Of a stretch of DNA of 64,000 nucleotides, positions 1 to 11,300 are shown piece after piece. Where the stretch lies: positions 62,759-126,758 of the forward strand of contig VWZF01005531.1 in NCBI GenBank assembly GCA_013396755.1. Reading direction: 5' to 3'. Positions within the stretch are counted from its first letter, which is position 1. The number at the start of each line of letters is the position of its first letter. The translations under genes were made by a program, and so were the position numbers. The notes beneath the pieces are model-generated. The model worked only from the letters and a program-made list of their open reading frames with translations. It was not told the origin of the DNA and did no database searches. The stretch is from Sclerurus mexicanus (Eukaryota; Chordata; Aves; Passeriformes; Furnariidae).

Positions 1-3000
1 TGGTCCGTGCCTGGATGGGCCTGGCAGTGTTATACAGGCTGTAGCCTGTCACTAAGCCTTTGTAAAATAACTTACCACGGTTTATTTAACAGGTGTTATT
101 TGTGTCGCATCTTTATGCCGAAGGTGGTATATGGTGTTGCCACAGATTGTGTCTCCTCGAAGAGTTCAGTGGGTAAATAGTGTGGGAGTTCTAAATCTGG
201 GAGGGGAATACTTGAGAAGTGAGAAGGAAGGTGCTGGTGGGTGATCAGTTGAATTGCACTGTGTTCATCACACACGTTAAAAAGGACTTGGTGCCACCAT
301 CCTTATTCCATGAAATAATGAACCAAAGGTGATGTGGGAGGTTTGCTAAACCCAGTGGGAGAGACCCAGAACAAACTACCCTGAGAAATGGATCCATGAC
401 ACACAATGAGCATTTTTTGAATCCTGTTGCTCAAGGTGACAGAAGGTTGGTCATTGCACTGATCCAGTCTGTATTGAATTTCTATTTTAAGGTATTTCAA
501 ATTTAAAAAATAATTATTGGCACACTTTCTACCCAAAAATCATTCATGTGACAATGTTAACTAGTGCTTTGCTGGTCGTTCCTTCCTAGGGAGGTTTGCA
601 GGACATGAGATTTTCTAACAGCTTGGCTATAAATGAGTATGGGGTTGGGGTTTTTTGTTTGTTTGGGGGTTTTTTGTTGGTTGGGTTTTGTTTTTCTGTT
701 TTTGTAGTTTTGCAATACTTACTGCAGTTTACAGAGACAGGATTGGCTGTGTTTATGTATGTTTACTGACTCAGAAGAGTACATACACTGGTTTTGCTGC
801 ATACTTTTCTGCTTCTGTGTTTCTTCAGTCCTCTCCTATTATGACCTGAGCAGATTTTGTATTAAAGGACTGTTCCACGTGCAGCCAGGTCTATCACCAC
901 AGAACCCGAGGGAATATACTCACTAGCCCACTGACTTCTATCAGTCCAGGTAAGGTTTGCTTTGACTTTAAAAAATGTTACTAGAACTACACTGTGGGTT
1001 TTGGTTTTTTTTTTCATGGAAAGTGTTTATATCTCAAAGAGGAGGCAGGCAGCTGATCACAGTAGATCAGAGGGAGTTTTTGGCAAGTCCCAGCCGTAGC
1101 TGGAGGAGCACTGAACTGGAGTATTATCTCTGTACAGGAGGCAACAGGATCAGAGTTCTCATCTGCAGCCCAGATGATAAAAGAGATCTTGCCTGACATG
1201 TGGAAGAAAGGTGGGTTTGTTTTTTTCCCCTTTCCTGAATAATGTGACTTTCCGGTACAACAAAGCAGTCTGCAATGCACTAACCCCATCTGTCCCAGGA
1301 GGCCCCAAGCCACACACAACCTTTGTGTCTCGTGGCGCTTCTCTCACTCAAGTCAGCCTTGGGATGGATAAGTTCAGGTCCTGGAGCGCTGTAAACCAGC
1401 ATCATCTCCCATACAAAGTTAGCTCTAGTGTTCTTTGTAGTCAGAGACTTTGAACAGGTTTTCCTGGCTTTATAAGTTGCTAGTGCCTCTGAATGGGAGT
1501 ATTTTTGCTTGGATGTAGCAGCGTTGCAGAGAGAAGTCCTGTATTGTTCTACCAGCCTTCATGTTGGCCATGAGACACTGCAAACTTAAAGTCAAATGGA
1601 TACTTGAATTAGTTGTCAGATGAACATGGCCCAAACCTGTGAGAGGGTTTGATCTCCAAAAATACCCTCCAAATACTGAAACCCGAGGACATTTCCTCGC
1701 ATGCTCATCTGCCTGAGCCACACCAATTTGCTCTCCCTTTTGGGCCGCTGAATTGCTCACTCAGCAGAGGAATGTGTAAATGGAACAGGCTTAAGTATAA
1801 TGAGTTGAATATTCACGTTCTGCTTGTGCTAGTGACACTTGGCCTGGGCATAAGAAATTCTTTTATTTGAGGAGCCTGGTCTTCTTCACTATAAGTCTAA
1901 ACAGAACCTATATATTTATGTGAGCAGAAGTGTGCGCCTTTGTGCTTGCTGTCTTAGATACAGGCACGCTCTCTGGGCTGGCTGCAAGGGGACAGCCTGC
2001 ACTCACAACTAAGGTTCTGAACTTCCTTATCTGCCAGTAGTTTTTTACACGTGCCAAAACCAAGTGTTAAAGGTGCAGGGTGCTCCCAGCACACCCATGT
2101 CCCGCTGGCAGAAGAGACGCACGAGCTGCCGAGCAAGGGCAGCTGCTTTTCAATAATTGTGCTTGATGCCAACAATATGTGAAGCAAAATGCATACAGTC
2201 ATAACAGCTGTAGGTGATCCAATCCACTGATCAGGAATAGTAAACACAGGACCAGCGCAAAAAGGAGACTGATTTAATAAAGGAACATGACACATTACTG
2301 GCAACAGCAGCCTGGGTTTGTTTCTGATGAAGATTAAGAGAATTGGCATAACAGGAAATTGTTTTCTGCTACAGAGGGAAATCAATTGTCTTTAAACACA
2401 CAGCGGTGTAATTAGCAGATCTTACTAATTGCCACAAAACAGAAACACAAGTGTGCGTTGCTGGGCTTGCTAAGCCAAGAAAGTATTGTGAAAAAAAAAA
2501 TAAATCTGTAGAAGCTTTTAAAAGTGAATATTTTTCTTAAGTACGTCTCCATCCCTAGAGATCCACGTGGCTGGATGAAATAGCAAGGGTGCAATAAAAA
2601 CATATACTTCCCAATTTTCCCATGTGAAAGAGCATTTAAAAACATCTGTTAGTCAGAGAGCTTCTCCTAGGACATGCACAGAAGAATGGGGTGGGTGCCC
2701 TGACTGCATCTGGCAAATCCACCCGAAGTCCACCGAGCCACGTGAGGCCGATGATGGATGGCAGGATGTCGCCTGACCTGCAGGGTGCTCCCAGCCCAGC
2801 CTTACAGAAGGCCACGTATGTTGGTTAAAAAGGTCATGGTGCTGTTTGTGTTAATGCACTGATAAAGAGGCAGGGAAACAGAGCTGGAAAATTCTCCCGG
2901 CAAATTCTTCTGATAAAAGGCTCTTTTGAGTAGAAAATGGAGAAAACAAACCATTCCATATTCTTTTGAACAGGGGTAGGAAAACCAACAGAGCTATCTG

Positions 3001-5043
3001 CGTTATTTTGGAGCAACTCTGCAGCCACTGAAAGCAAGTGCTCAGCCCCATGTGTCACCACCACTGCTGATGGCTCCTGGAGACACTGAAGGAAGGAAGG
3101 TAAAGGTTGTTCTCTGCCCCGAGCAGCAGCCAAGCACTTAGCACACTGCTCTGGCCTTCCTCAGGGAGACAGAACCGCTGCAGCTCAGGGATCTGCAGCC
3201 TCTGCTCTCTCTGCTGCTTCCTGGACTCCTGTTTGAGATCTCAGTGATTCCCCATGGTTCCTCTAACCTTCCAAAAGTGTGACCTGCCAGGTAACCCTTC
3301 CCTGCCTTCCCTTTACCCACATGTGAGTGGGGCCCACAGCATCCCCAGTGGTGCTTGGCAAGTGCAGATACTTAAGGAACATGACCCTGAAAGTTTTCTG
3401 TGAAGCGTCCATACCTCTCCTGAAAGGCAGTGTGGAAAGATGTCTCTGTCCTGCCCTTCTGTGCCCTTAGTGTTAATTAAATTGGTGTTAATTAATACTC
3501 TTAGCGTAATTCCGGGCAGAGATCATGCCCTGTACTAGGCATTTGTACCACAGCAGGAGCAAAACATCCAAGTCTGGACAGCCCCTTTTCTGCCCTCAGC
3601 CCAGGGGCAGGGAATGTACCAATGCAAGGTGGGCACCTGGGCTGCCCCCAGGCTGCCCGTGCAGCTTTGGGAGTTAAATGTATAGGCAGCAGGCAAGGCA
3701 GGTTGCAGGCAGGGCTGGCAGAGCAGGCAGCAGGCAGGGCAGGCCTCCTGGAGGAATGCAGGGGCCCCTGGGGCAGCCATGGGGAGGAACAACATCTCCC
3801 AACCCTGCCCTGCTGCTTTTCTGAAAACCTTTTGGAAGGCAGAGGCTGAGGTTTGGCCTCTCCACCTCCACAGTGTCCCATCCAGCAGCCTGGCCTCTGG
3901 TCTCCAACCCACAGCAGCCCCCAGGCTCATCTCTACAGTGGCCTTGCTCCATCCCTCCCTCCTTCTCTGCCCTTTTGTTTGCCCTGGAGCCCTGTGGATG
4001 CATCATCCTCCTGGTATAAAGCACATGGCTGGTGCAGAGAAATGGCATATGTACTGAAAACCTTTCTTAGAAAGCTGGAAGGAACATTCATCATTTCCCC
4101 CTCTGATTCAGCTGAGAGCTCAGAGGTGCTGTGGCACTTTTCTCGTGAAAAGCTGAGAAATGCCTTTGCTTCTGCAAGAACCAGGCCAGGCTCCATCCTG
4201 GAAATACTTCTGCCTTGTAAATTGCTCGTTCTCTTTACACTCCAGCACTGAAGCCCTTATTACTTTCCTGCTAAAACACACCAGAGCACGTATCTCAGGT
4301 GCTGCAGAGTGGTGTGTGCAATCCAGGCTCCTGTGGGAGGAGAGCTGCCTGGAACAGCTATGGCCCTGGGGAGACACAGGTACTAGGGATTAGACCTGGA
4401 AATGTCCACAGAGAAACTGGTGTGGTGCCAGCTGCTGGTCCCTCCCACTAGTTTGGTGGAAAATAAGAGAAGTAGTTATAAATTAGCACCCAGACACCTC
4501 CTAATCATGTTTTTCTACAGACTATACAGCCCCAGGCTGTTGTCATGCTTTAAAATCTGGGGGCGTTTTCTCACACACAGAAAAATGAATGGGGAGATGA
4601 GGCCGGGGCAGGGCAGGGATTTCTCCACATTTTCTCCATCTCTCAGCAATGTGAGTTCAGAGCCCAACGTGGCAGTGAGAAATAAAGGCAGATGATCCCC
4701 TCCCTGCTCTCCTTCACGACTTCCCTGTTTACCCGAGCAGGCAGTGCTTTGCCCCAGCCTGCCGGCCCTGGAGGGCTGTACCATCCCAGCACAAGGCTGT
4801 GCTGATGTGCCCAGCACTCCCACTGAGGCAGAGCCGGAATCTGGGATCACCATTCGGGACTGCTTGTCCCCAGATCCCTGCTTCCCTCCACCCCAGGGGC
4901 AGCTGCGATTGCCACGTGGAGTGGGGCTGAGTTAGAAGTTGCCAGCATTATTTTGCATGAGTAAGTGCAGTGTGTAAGCCTTGCCCACAGGGACTAAAAC
5001 AGATTAAATGAGCAATGTGGGGTTTGGGTTTGGTTTTTTTCTT
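1..5043. other. upstream flank of LIMD1, no gene recognised
   Basis: I see no exon with convincing splice sites and protein similarity on either strand. Open frames here are short and of random composition. A T/G-rich low-complexity stretch lies near 640-715, and a GGCA-rich stretch near 3660-3750. The segment ends in a T-rich run just before the single N at 5044. By synteny it should lie between LARS2 and LIMD1, but because of the assembly problems downstream its adjacency to LIMD1 exon 1 is not secure. Confidence 0.5.
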
Positions 5044-5044
5044 N
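5044..5044. other. single-N contig join hiding most of LIMD1 exon 1
   Basis: One N separates AT-rich flank from the middle of a very GC-rich coding exon. The coding frame is open from the first base after it, and no start codon of LIMD1 is visible upstream. The join therefore hides the rest of exon 1, roughly 370 codons by comparison with the 676-residue human protein, and probably the 5' UTR. GC-rich avian first exons are a common cause of such gaps. Confidence 0.8.
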
Positions 5045-5045
5045 G

Positions 5046-5325
5046 GTGCAGAGCGCCCAGAGCCCCCCCCCGCCGCGCTGGTACCAGGGGCTGTCGCAGC
5101 CCCTGCCCGGCCCCGGCGGGGCCCTGGTGGCCCGCGGGCAGAGCCGGCGGCCCGGCGGGCCGGAGGAGCACTGCGGGCACCGGGACGGCGCCAGGGTGAG
5201 GCTGCCCTGCCAGACCCTGCTGCCCCCGCCCGAGCGGGGCCCCTCGGCCGCGGAGCTGAAGCTGGAGGCGCTGACCCAGCGCCTGGAGCAGGAGATGGAT
5301 GCTCGGCCAAAGGCCGATTACTTTG
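5046..5325 (+). CDS. LIMD1: LIMD1 exon 1, 3' part (preLIM end)
   Basis: The frame is open from the base after the N. It encodes 93 codons plus one base, ending in DYF-G at donor GTAAGG. The motif RVRLPCQ and the helix AELKLEALTQRLEQEMDA match the end of the LIMD1 preLIM region. The part before RVRLPCQ is Pro/Gly/Arg-rich and poorly conserved, so it is supported only by reading frame and position. Very high GC and CpG content is typical of avian first exons. Confidence 0.88.
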
Positions 5326-8300
5326 GTAAGGAGCCGGGGGGTGTGTGTGTAACCACGGGAGGGAGGGGGACTCGTGGCAGTGTCACTGCCTTTGGCTGTG
5401 CCTCTGCTTGGCTGTGCTCCTCCACTTGCCGAGAGGGATAGGGGTTGTTGTTTAACTTCTATTGGTCACTTGGTTGTGCTCCTTCAGTTTTCGAGAGGGA
5501 TGGGGGTTGTTGTTTAACTTCTGTTTGTCACTTGGCTGTGCTCTTTCATTTGCAGAGAGGGATGGGGGTGGTTGTTTAACTTTTACTTGTCGTGGGGACT
5601 GGAAGCTCTTCCTCCTGCATCACCCTTTTCCTGAGTCCTACCTCTCTAATTTTAAAGCAAAGGTAGTTCAGCATCGTCGGGGAAGGGCAGTGCTGGAAAG
5701 AAGCTGGAGCGGCAGGTTTTGGAGGGCTCTTCGTTGCCGCCAGGGAGGCACTTAACTCTTCTTGACAGCGCTCGTGGCTCTCCGTGTCTTAAAAGGACGT
5801 GGCCGACCACGTGTGGACGGGAATGCCTCCGTCCAGCTGTGCCTGCCTCCGTCCAGCTGTGCCTGCGATCGCTGCAGGCACGGAGAGGGGCACAGAGAGG
5901 AAGCAGAGGAACCCAGCGGGTGGTTAGATTATTTTTACATTGTTGTCACAGAGGCAGGAGGAGGCTTTTGTCCTGTGGGACGTTTGCAGTGAGACAGGGG
6001 TAATTGTGGCAGCTGAGTTAGTGGTGAGCCCCAGGGAGGGGGGAGAGGCGGGGGCTGCCGGATCCCCAGTGAGGTGTTTTGCACTAGGATGTAGTGTCTG
6101 AGATATCTGGGAAGGAGGAAAGCGAGAGGAAAAAAAGAAGCTATGCAGTCATGGCAGAGGAAGAAGTAAAGTTTTGTGGAACTGCAGCTCTGTGAGGGAA
6201 GGCCCAGCACATCTGCCCTGTGGAGCAGCAAGGAACAGGAAGGGGCAAGTACTGAGGTAGTTTAACTCTGGGCCTCCTCCTCCTCCCACTCTCTTTCTCA
6301 CTTTTATTTTAATTTTTTTGCAGTTACCTTACTTCCTTTGCAGGAATAAAGGGCCCAGCTGGTCTTCTGAATCTATTTTTGCTATGCCTTACCCTCAAGC
6401 TACCAAACTTTAGGATGAAAAATAAGCATTTTATGCAATAGCGATAAAAGGGATCAATAGTTTGTTTTGTTGAAGACTTTTCCCCCAGTGAAGGGAAGTC
6501 TGTTGCAGCAGCTTTGCAGCCCATTGGAGCCAGGAAATGAAACCAGGACTGAAGTGCAAATGACTAAAGTGTTTTATCAAAAATGTTTTCAGTTCTCCTA
6601 CTCTTGTGTGCTGCTTTTGTAACAAAGGGATTTTTTTGAAGATGGGTCTGCCTGCCATGTTAACATACAGTCCTTCAGTCTGTCTCAGTCAGGACCAGGT
6701 ATTTATAATGAGCAATTCATTCTGATCACAGTAAAGAAGCTGCTCTTTCCTACACTATGTGAAAGTGTGTGTTTGTAAATGAAAGCCTAGGAAAGGATTA
6801 TCTAGGGCCTTGGCGTAATACAGGTAAGATGCTCTGCTGAGGAGTAACAGCCTGGTTATCTGTCAGCACCAGCTTGCTGTGCAAAATGCTTTTGTCTGCT
6901 CAGAGTACGTGAAATAAGTGAAAGGAAAGAAGCAAAGCCAAGAATTCTCTCGTTTTTTCCCTTTAGTGGTTTTTTTTTTGNCAAGGGATAGCATTTAGAA
7001 TAAGTTAATTCAAACTGGCACGTAGATTTTGGTCCTGTGCTACAACAGCAATAGTGGATCCCTTAATTTCTTAATAGGCATGGGCTGTAAAAGTCACAGG
7101 AACTATAAAAATGCGGGACCATATCTAATCACAGCAGAAGGGTCTGCAAGTCAGTGTAGTATTACATCTCCAGTCTACTAGAAAGTTCAAGTTAATCATC
7201 TGCTCACTTGGGAATAGCTCTAGCCCAAATCTCACAGAGAGAATAAATCCAAGCATGAAACTTCAAAGGTATTTTGCTGCCTAACGTTCACTGAAAGCAT
7301 TGCGAATTCACCACCAAAATGCCTTTGAATTGCTTGGCTCGCAGCCCCCTCGGAAGGCTCTTTGCCATCAAAGTGCCTGCTCATGCATGCAGAGCCTGGA
7401 AGGGGGCCAAGCCCAGCGCGACCGTTCCCTGTGCGAAGGGCTTCGGCAGCCTTTTCCACGTCGTCTGCACGAGCATTGTTCTGCAGACAGCTGATTTGAT
7501 CCTTTGGCATAGGAAGGAAATGTACTTCACATAGCTGGTGAAGGTCAGCAGCATCCAGAACGGCTGCTTGGCAAGAAGAACTGCTTCCCCCCACTCCTTC
7601 CCGCCCCAGAATGGTGAGCTCCTGCGAGTCAGACTGTAAAAGGACTTGGAGATTTTAGGTAAAAAGTAATGGCAGAAAATGTATGCATGACCCTTAAAAA
7701 AGAAAGTCAGAAGCCCACCCCTCAATGATCTGGAGGAAGTTACAGATTCTTCCTTGGTTTGTTTGTTGAAAGCTGAAAACAGAGACGTTTATTCCCAAAA
7801 ACACTTTTGTTCCACCAAAGGGTTTGTTTCCTAGAGGGACGAAGAGCCCCATCCCAGTGAGTTTGAAGAAAAAACTGCAATAGACACAAGTCTGAGTCTC
7901 GGATATGCTGGATAGGAAGGGCCTCCCCTTGATTAACTTTGCATCTTTTGGTGAAAAGGATGCAAGAAGGTGCAGGAGCGATGTGTAATTTCCTTTTCCA
8001 CTGCTCTTTGCCCACTGTGGTCACAGACTCCTCCCGTGAGTAAAGCAGTGGTGGGACTCACACTCCCATCCTTACCTACCTGTTGCTCTGTTTCCTTTCT
8101 GGCATGCTCCATACAAATATGGACTCAAGCAGTCCACGGGTCAGTACAAACTTTGTTGCTTATTGTTTTAGATTTGGACCCTCCCCATTTGATGTGAAAG
8201 CAGTCATACTGAAAAGTGAGCATCTCAGCTAAGCTGGTGTCCTGAAGCCAGCGATGAGGAGGTGGCATCCCACGCCTCAGCACTTTTCTGTGGTTCTCTG

Positions 8301-11300
8301 TCAGACCAGGATGCTGCAAAGCCAGACTTGAACTAGACCTTTCTGAGGATGCTCTTTAGACACTGAAACTGTTTTGACTTTCACCGCCCCAGCTGAGCTT
8401 AACCTTGAACTTGGTGGTTTTGGTCAAGTCCCACAAAAGTCCCACTCTTGCTCCTGGTAGCTGGTGGCCTGAGCCTACATGTGCCTGGCACGAAACAGCT
8501 GCTGGGGTCCACCATGGCCTCTCCCACCCACAAAAATTGGAGGCACCCCCTTTCCACTCCAGCCAAAAGGGACCTGCCACAGCCAGGGGCTTCTTGTGCT
8601 TTGCATGACAGACATCCAGATGGAGGCTGAACCCTCCTGAACTGCTGGGACCTGTGCAAAGCAAGGTTTAGCCTCCAGGCACCCAGCTTCTCCCACAGTG
8701 AAACAGGGCTTGTGGGGATCATCCTGAGGGAGCTGTGACACCCCTCCTTCCCTCACCCCCAGAGAAGAGGAAGGCTTGCAAAAGTTTGATCACAGGACTT
8801 CTTGATAGTTGGGATGTTTTCCTGATACTGTGAAAAGCTCCAACGCCATCAATCCCTGAAAAAAGTGGCAGGCTGTGGTTAGTGGCAACATGTTCTGAGG
8901 TGCCCCTTCTCCAGGTACTAGGGACTGGGGGAGCTCCAGCACTGTGCTTTGCCCTGTGCCAGGATTCCCATCCTCCTGTCTTCTCTAGAAACCATAAACC
9001 CCCTTATCTAACGCTGTGCTATGGCTGGGCTCACTTTTGTGAGTCCAAAGTTTATCAGACTACCAGCTCAAACTCCAGCCTAAGGCCACTGCTGCAGGGA
9101 CAAGCCTCCAGCCTCTCAGTCCTCTTTGGGGGCACCAGACCTTCTCAGAGGTTGCTTTGAAACAAGACAAGCACCTTTTCCAGGGGCTGACAGTGCCATG
9201 GGTTTTTAGCACATTGGGCCAAAACTCACTGGAAGAGTCAGGATATTTTAGATTTGGCCTCAGTCTCTCAGGAGTGCTTTTGTAAGAGAACTGGTAAAGA
9301 GGGAAGGGGATTTGGTTTTTTTATTTCTGACATGTTTTGGTCACAGCCCAATTCACTATTATTGAAGGCAGTGAATTTCCACATTCCTAAACATTTGGCC
9401 CTGCCTCCTGGAGCCCGGGGCAGAGTTACAATAATAAGTTCTGGGAATGCAGGACACGTGCCCGGGCCCGTAGGATGGACCGCACCAGTGGATTTACTGA
9501 GAGGTCCCGCATCTCCCTACAAACCAGCCTCTCCCCCAAGCCCAGCAGTTCCTGTTGCAGCCCCTCAGACCTCTGGGCACCCCCAGCTGTGTTTCACCAC
9601 AGAAATTTTGCAGCTGGCCTGTGCTGAATGAGCAGGGAGGCTGGGATGCAAAGTGTAGCATCTCTTCAATCACGGGCCTGATCACATTGGGGCTCTCTGA
9701 TTGCAGTTCTACACACTGTTCCTGTACCTTTCAAGCATTTGGGAACAGTGTGATTTGACCACCCCTAGGTAACATGCCACTGTATTCCAAAGCAACTATC
9801 ATGTTATGAACATCATGATCCATCTGCTTGTTTCCTGGTCTAAGTGTGCCTGGAGCTGGTCTTGCTGCAGTTTTGTGTCAGTGGGGATGGGGGATTCCCA
9901 AAGGTGTTGGCAGAGCTGGAATGCCAGTGTTGGGGTATCCTTTGCTCTTCAGGTTAGGGGCTGTTCTCCTTGCAGTGCTCACTTAGGCGTGACGATCCAG
10001 CACAGCATGTGTCTCCACATTGAGAAAATTCATATAATTTCCTCCTGTACACACTAATAGCTCCAACAGTCGCTGTTTTTCACGGCGGGGAGAGGGGGCT
10101 GGATTTTCTTCACGACGGGCAGCTGTGGCTTTTTACACCGGGTCCCTTCAGGCAGGGCTGGAAAAGGAATATCATCCAGAGTGGGGACAGGGGTGGGGGG
10201 GGACACGAGGTCACCTGTGCGTGACGTCATCGGAGGGGAGTGTGACGTCACCACACCGGTCCCGCGCGCGGAGGGGGCGTGGCGCTGCGAGGCCACGCCC
10301 CCCCGGGCNTCCAACAGTCGCTGTTTGTCACGGCGGGGAGAGGGGGCTGGATTTTCTTCACGACGGGCAGCTGTGGCTTTTTACACCGGGTCCCTTCAGG
10401 CAGGGCTGGAAAAGGAATATCATCCAGAGTGGGGACAGGGGTGGGGGGGGACACGAGGTCACCTGTGCGTGACGTCATCGGAGGGGAGTGTGACGTCACC
10501 ACACCGGTCCCGCGCGCGGAGGGGGCGTGGCGCTGCGAGGCCACGCCCCCCCGGGCGGGATCGGGATTGGGNTTCTGTTTGTCACTTGGCTGTGCTCTTT
10601 CATTTGCAGAGAGGGATGGGGGTGGTTGTTTAACTTTTACTTGTCGTGGGGACTGGAAGCTCTTCCTCCTGCATCACCCTTTTCCTGAGTCCTACCTCTC
10701 TAATTTTAAAGCAAAGGTAGTTCAGCATCGTCGGGGAAGGGCAGTGCTGGAAAGAAGCTGGAGCGGCAGGTTTTGGAGGGCTCTTCGTTGCCGCCAGGGA
10801 GGCACTTAACTCTTCTTGACAGCGCTCGTGGCTCTCCGTGTCTTAAAAGGACGTGGCCGACCACGTGTGGACGGGAATGCCTCCGTCCAGCTGTGCCTGC
10901 CTCCGTCCAGCTGTGCCTGCGATCGCTGCAGGCACGGAGAGGGGCACAGAGAGGAAGCAGAGGAACCCAGCGGGTGGTTAGATTATTTTTACATTGTTGT
11001 CACAGAGGCAGGAGGAGGCTTTTGTCCTGTGGGACGTTTGCAGTGAGACAGGGGTAATTGTGGCAGCTGAGTTAGTGGTGAGCCCCAGGGAGGGGGGAGA
11101 GGCGGGGGCTGCCGGATCCCCAGTGAGGTGTTTTGCACTAGGATGTAGTGTCTGAGATATCTGGGAAGGAGGAAAGCGAGAGGAAAAAAAGAAGCTATGC
11201 AGTCATGGCAGAGGAAGAAGTAAAGTTTTGTGGAACTGCAGCTCTGTGAGGGAAGGCCCAGCACATCTGCCCTGTGGAGCAGCAAGGAACAGGAAGGGGC

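Larger units (their letters stand above)
6982..10308. other. inserted contig between the two duplicate copies, no gene seen
   Basis: This 3.3-kb block lies between single Ns. I find no exon or recognised repeat in 6982-10060, and open frames are short and look random. Its last 250 bases turn abruptly CpG-rich (see the CRE block). Since the flanking contigs overlap each other, this block is probably misplaced. It may be the true 5' flank of LIMD1, or belong elsewhere. Confidence 0.6.

Noticed and set aside
3655..3755. GGCA-rich stretch that could be taken for a minisatellite
   Set aside because: No fixed period; low-complexity composition only.
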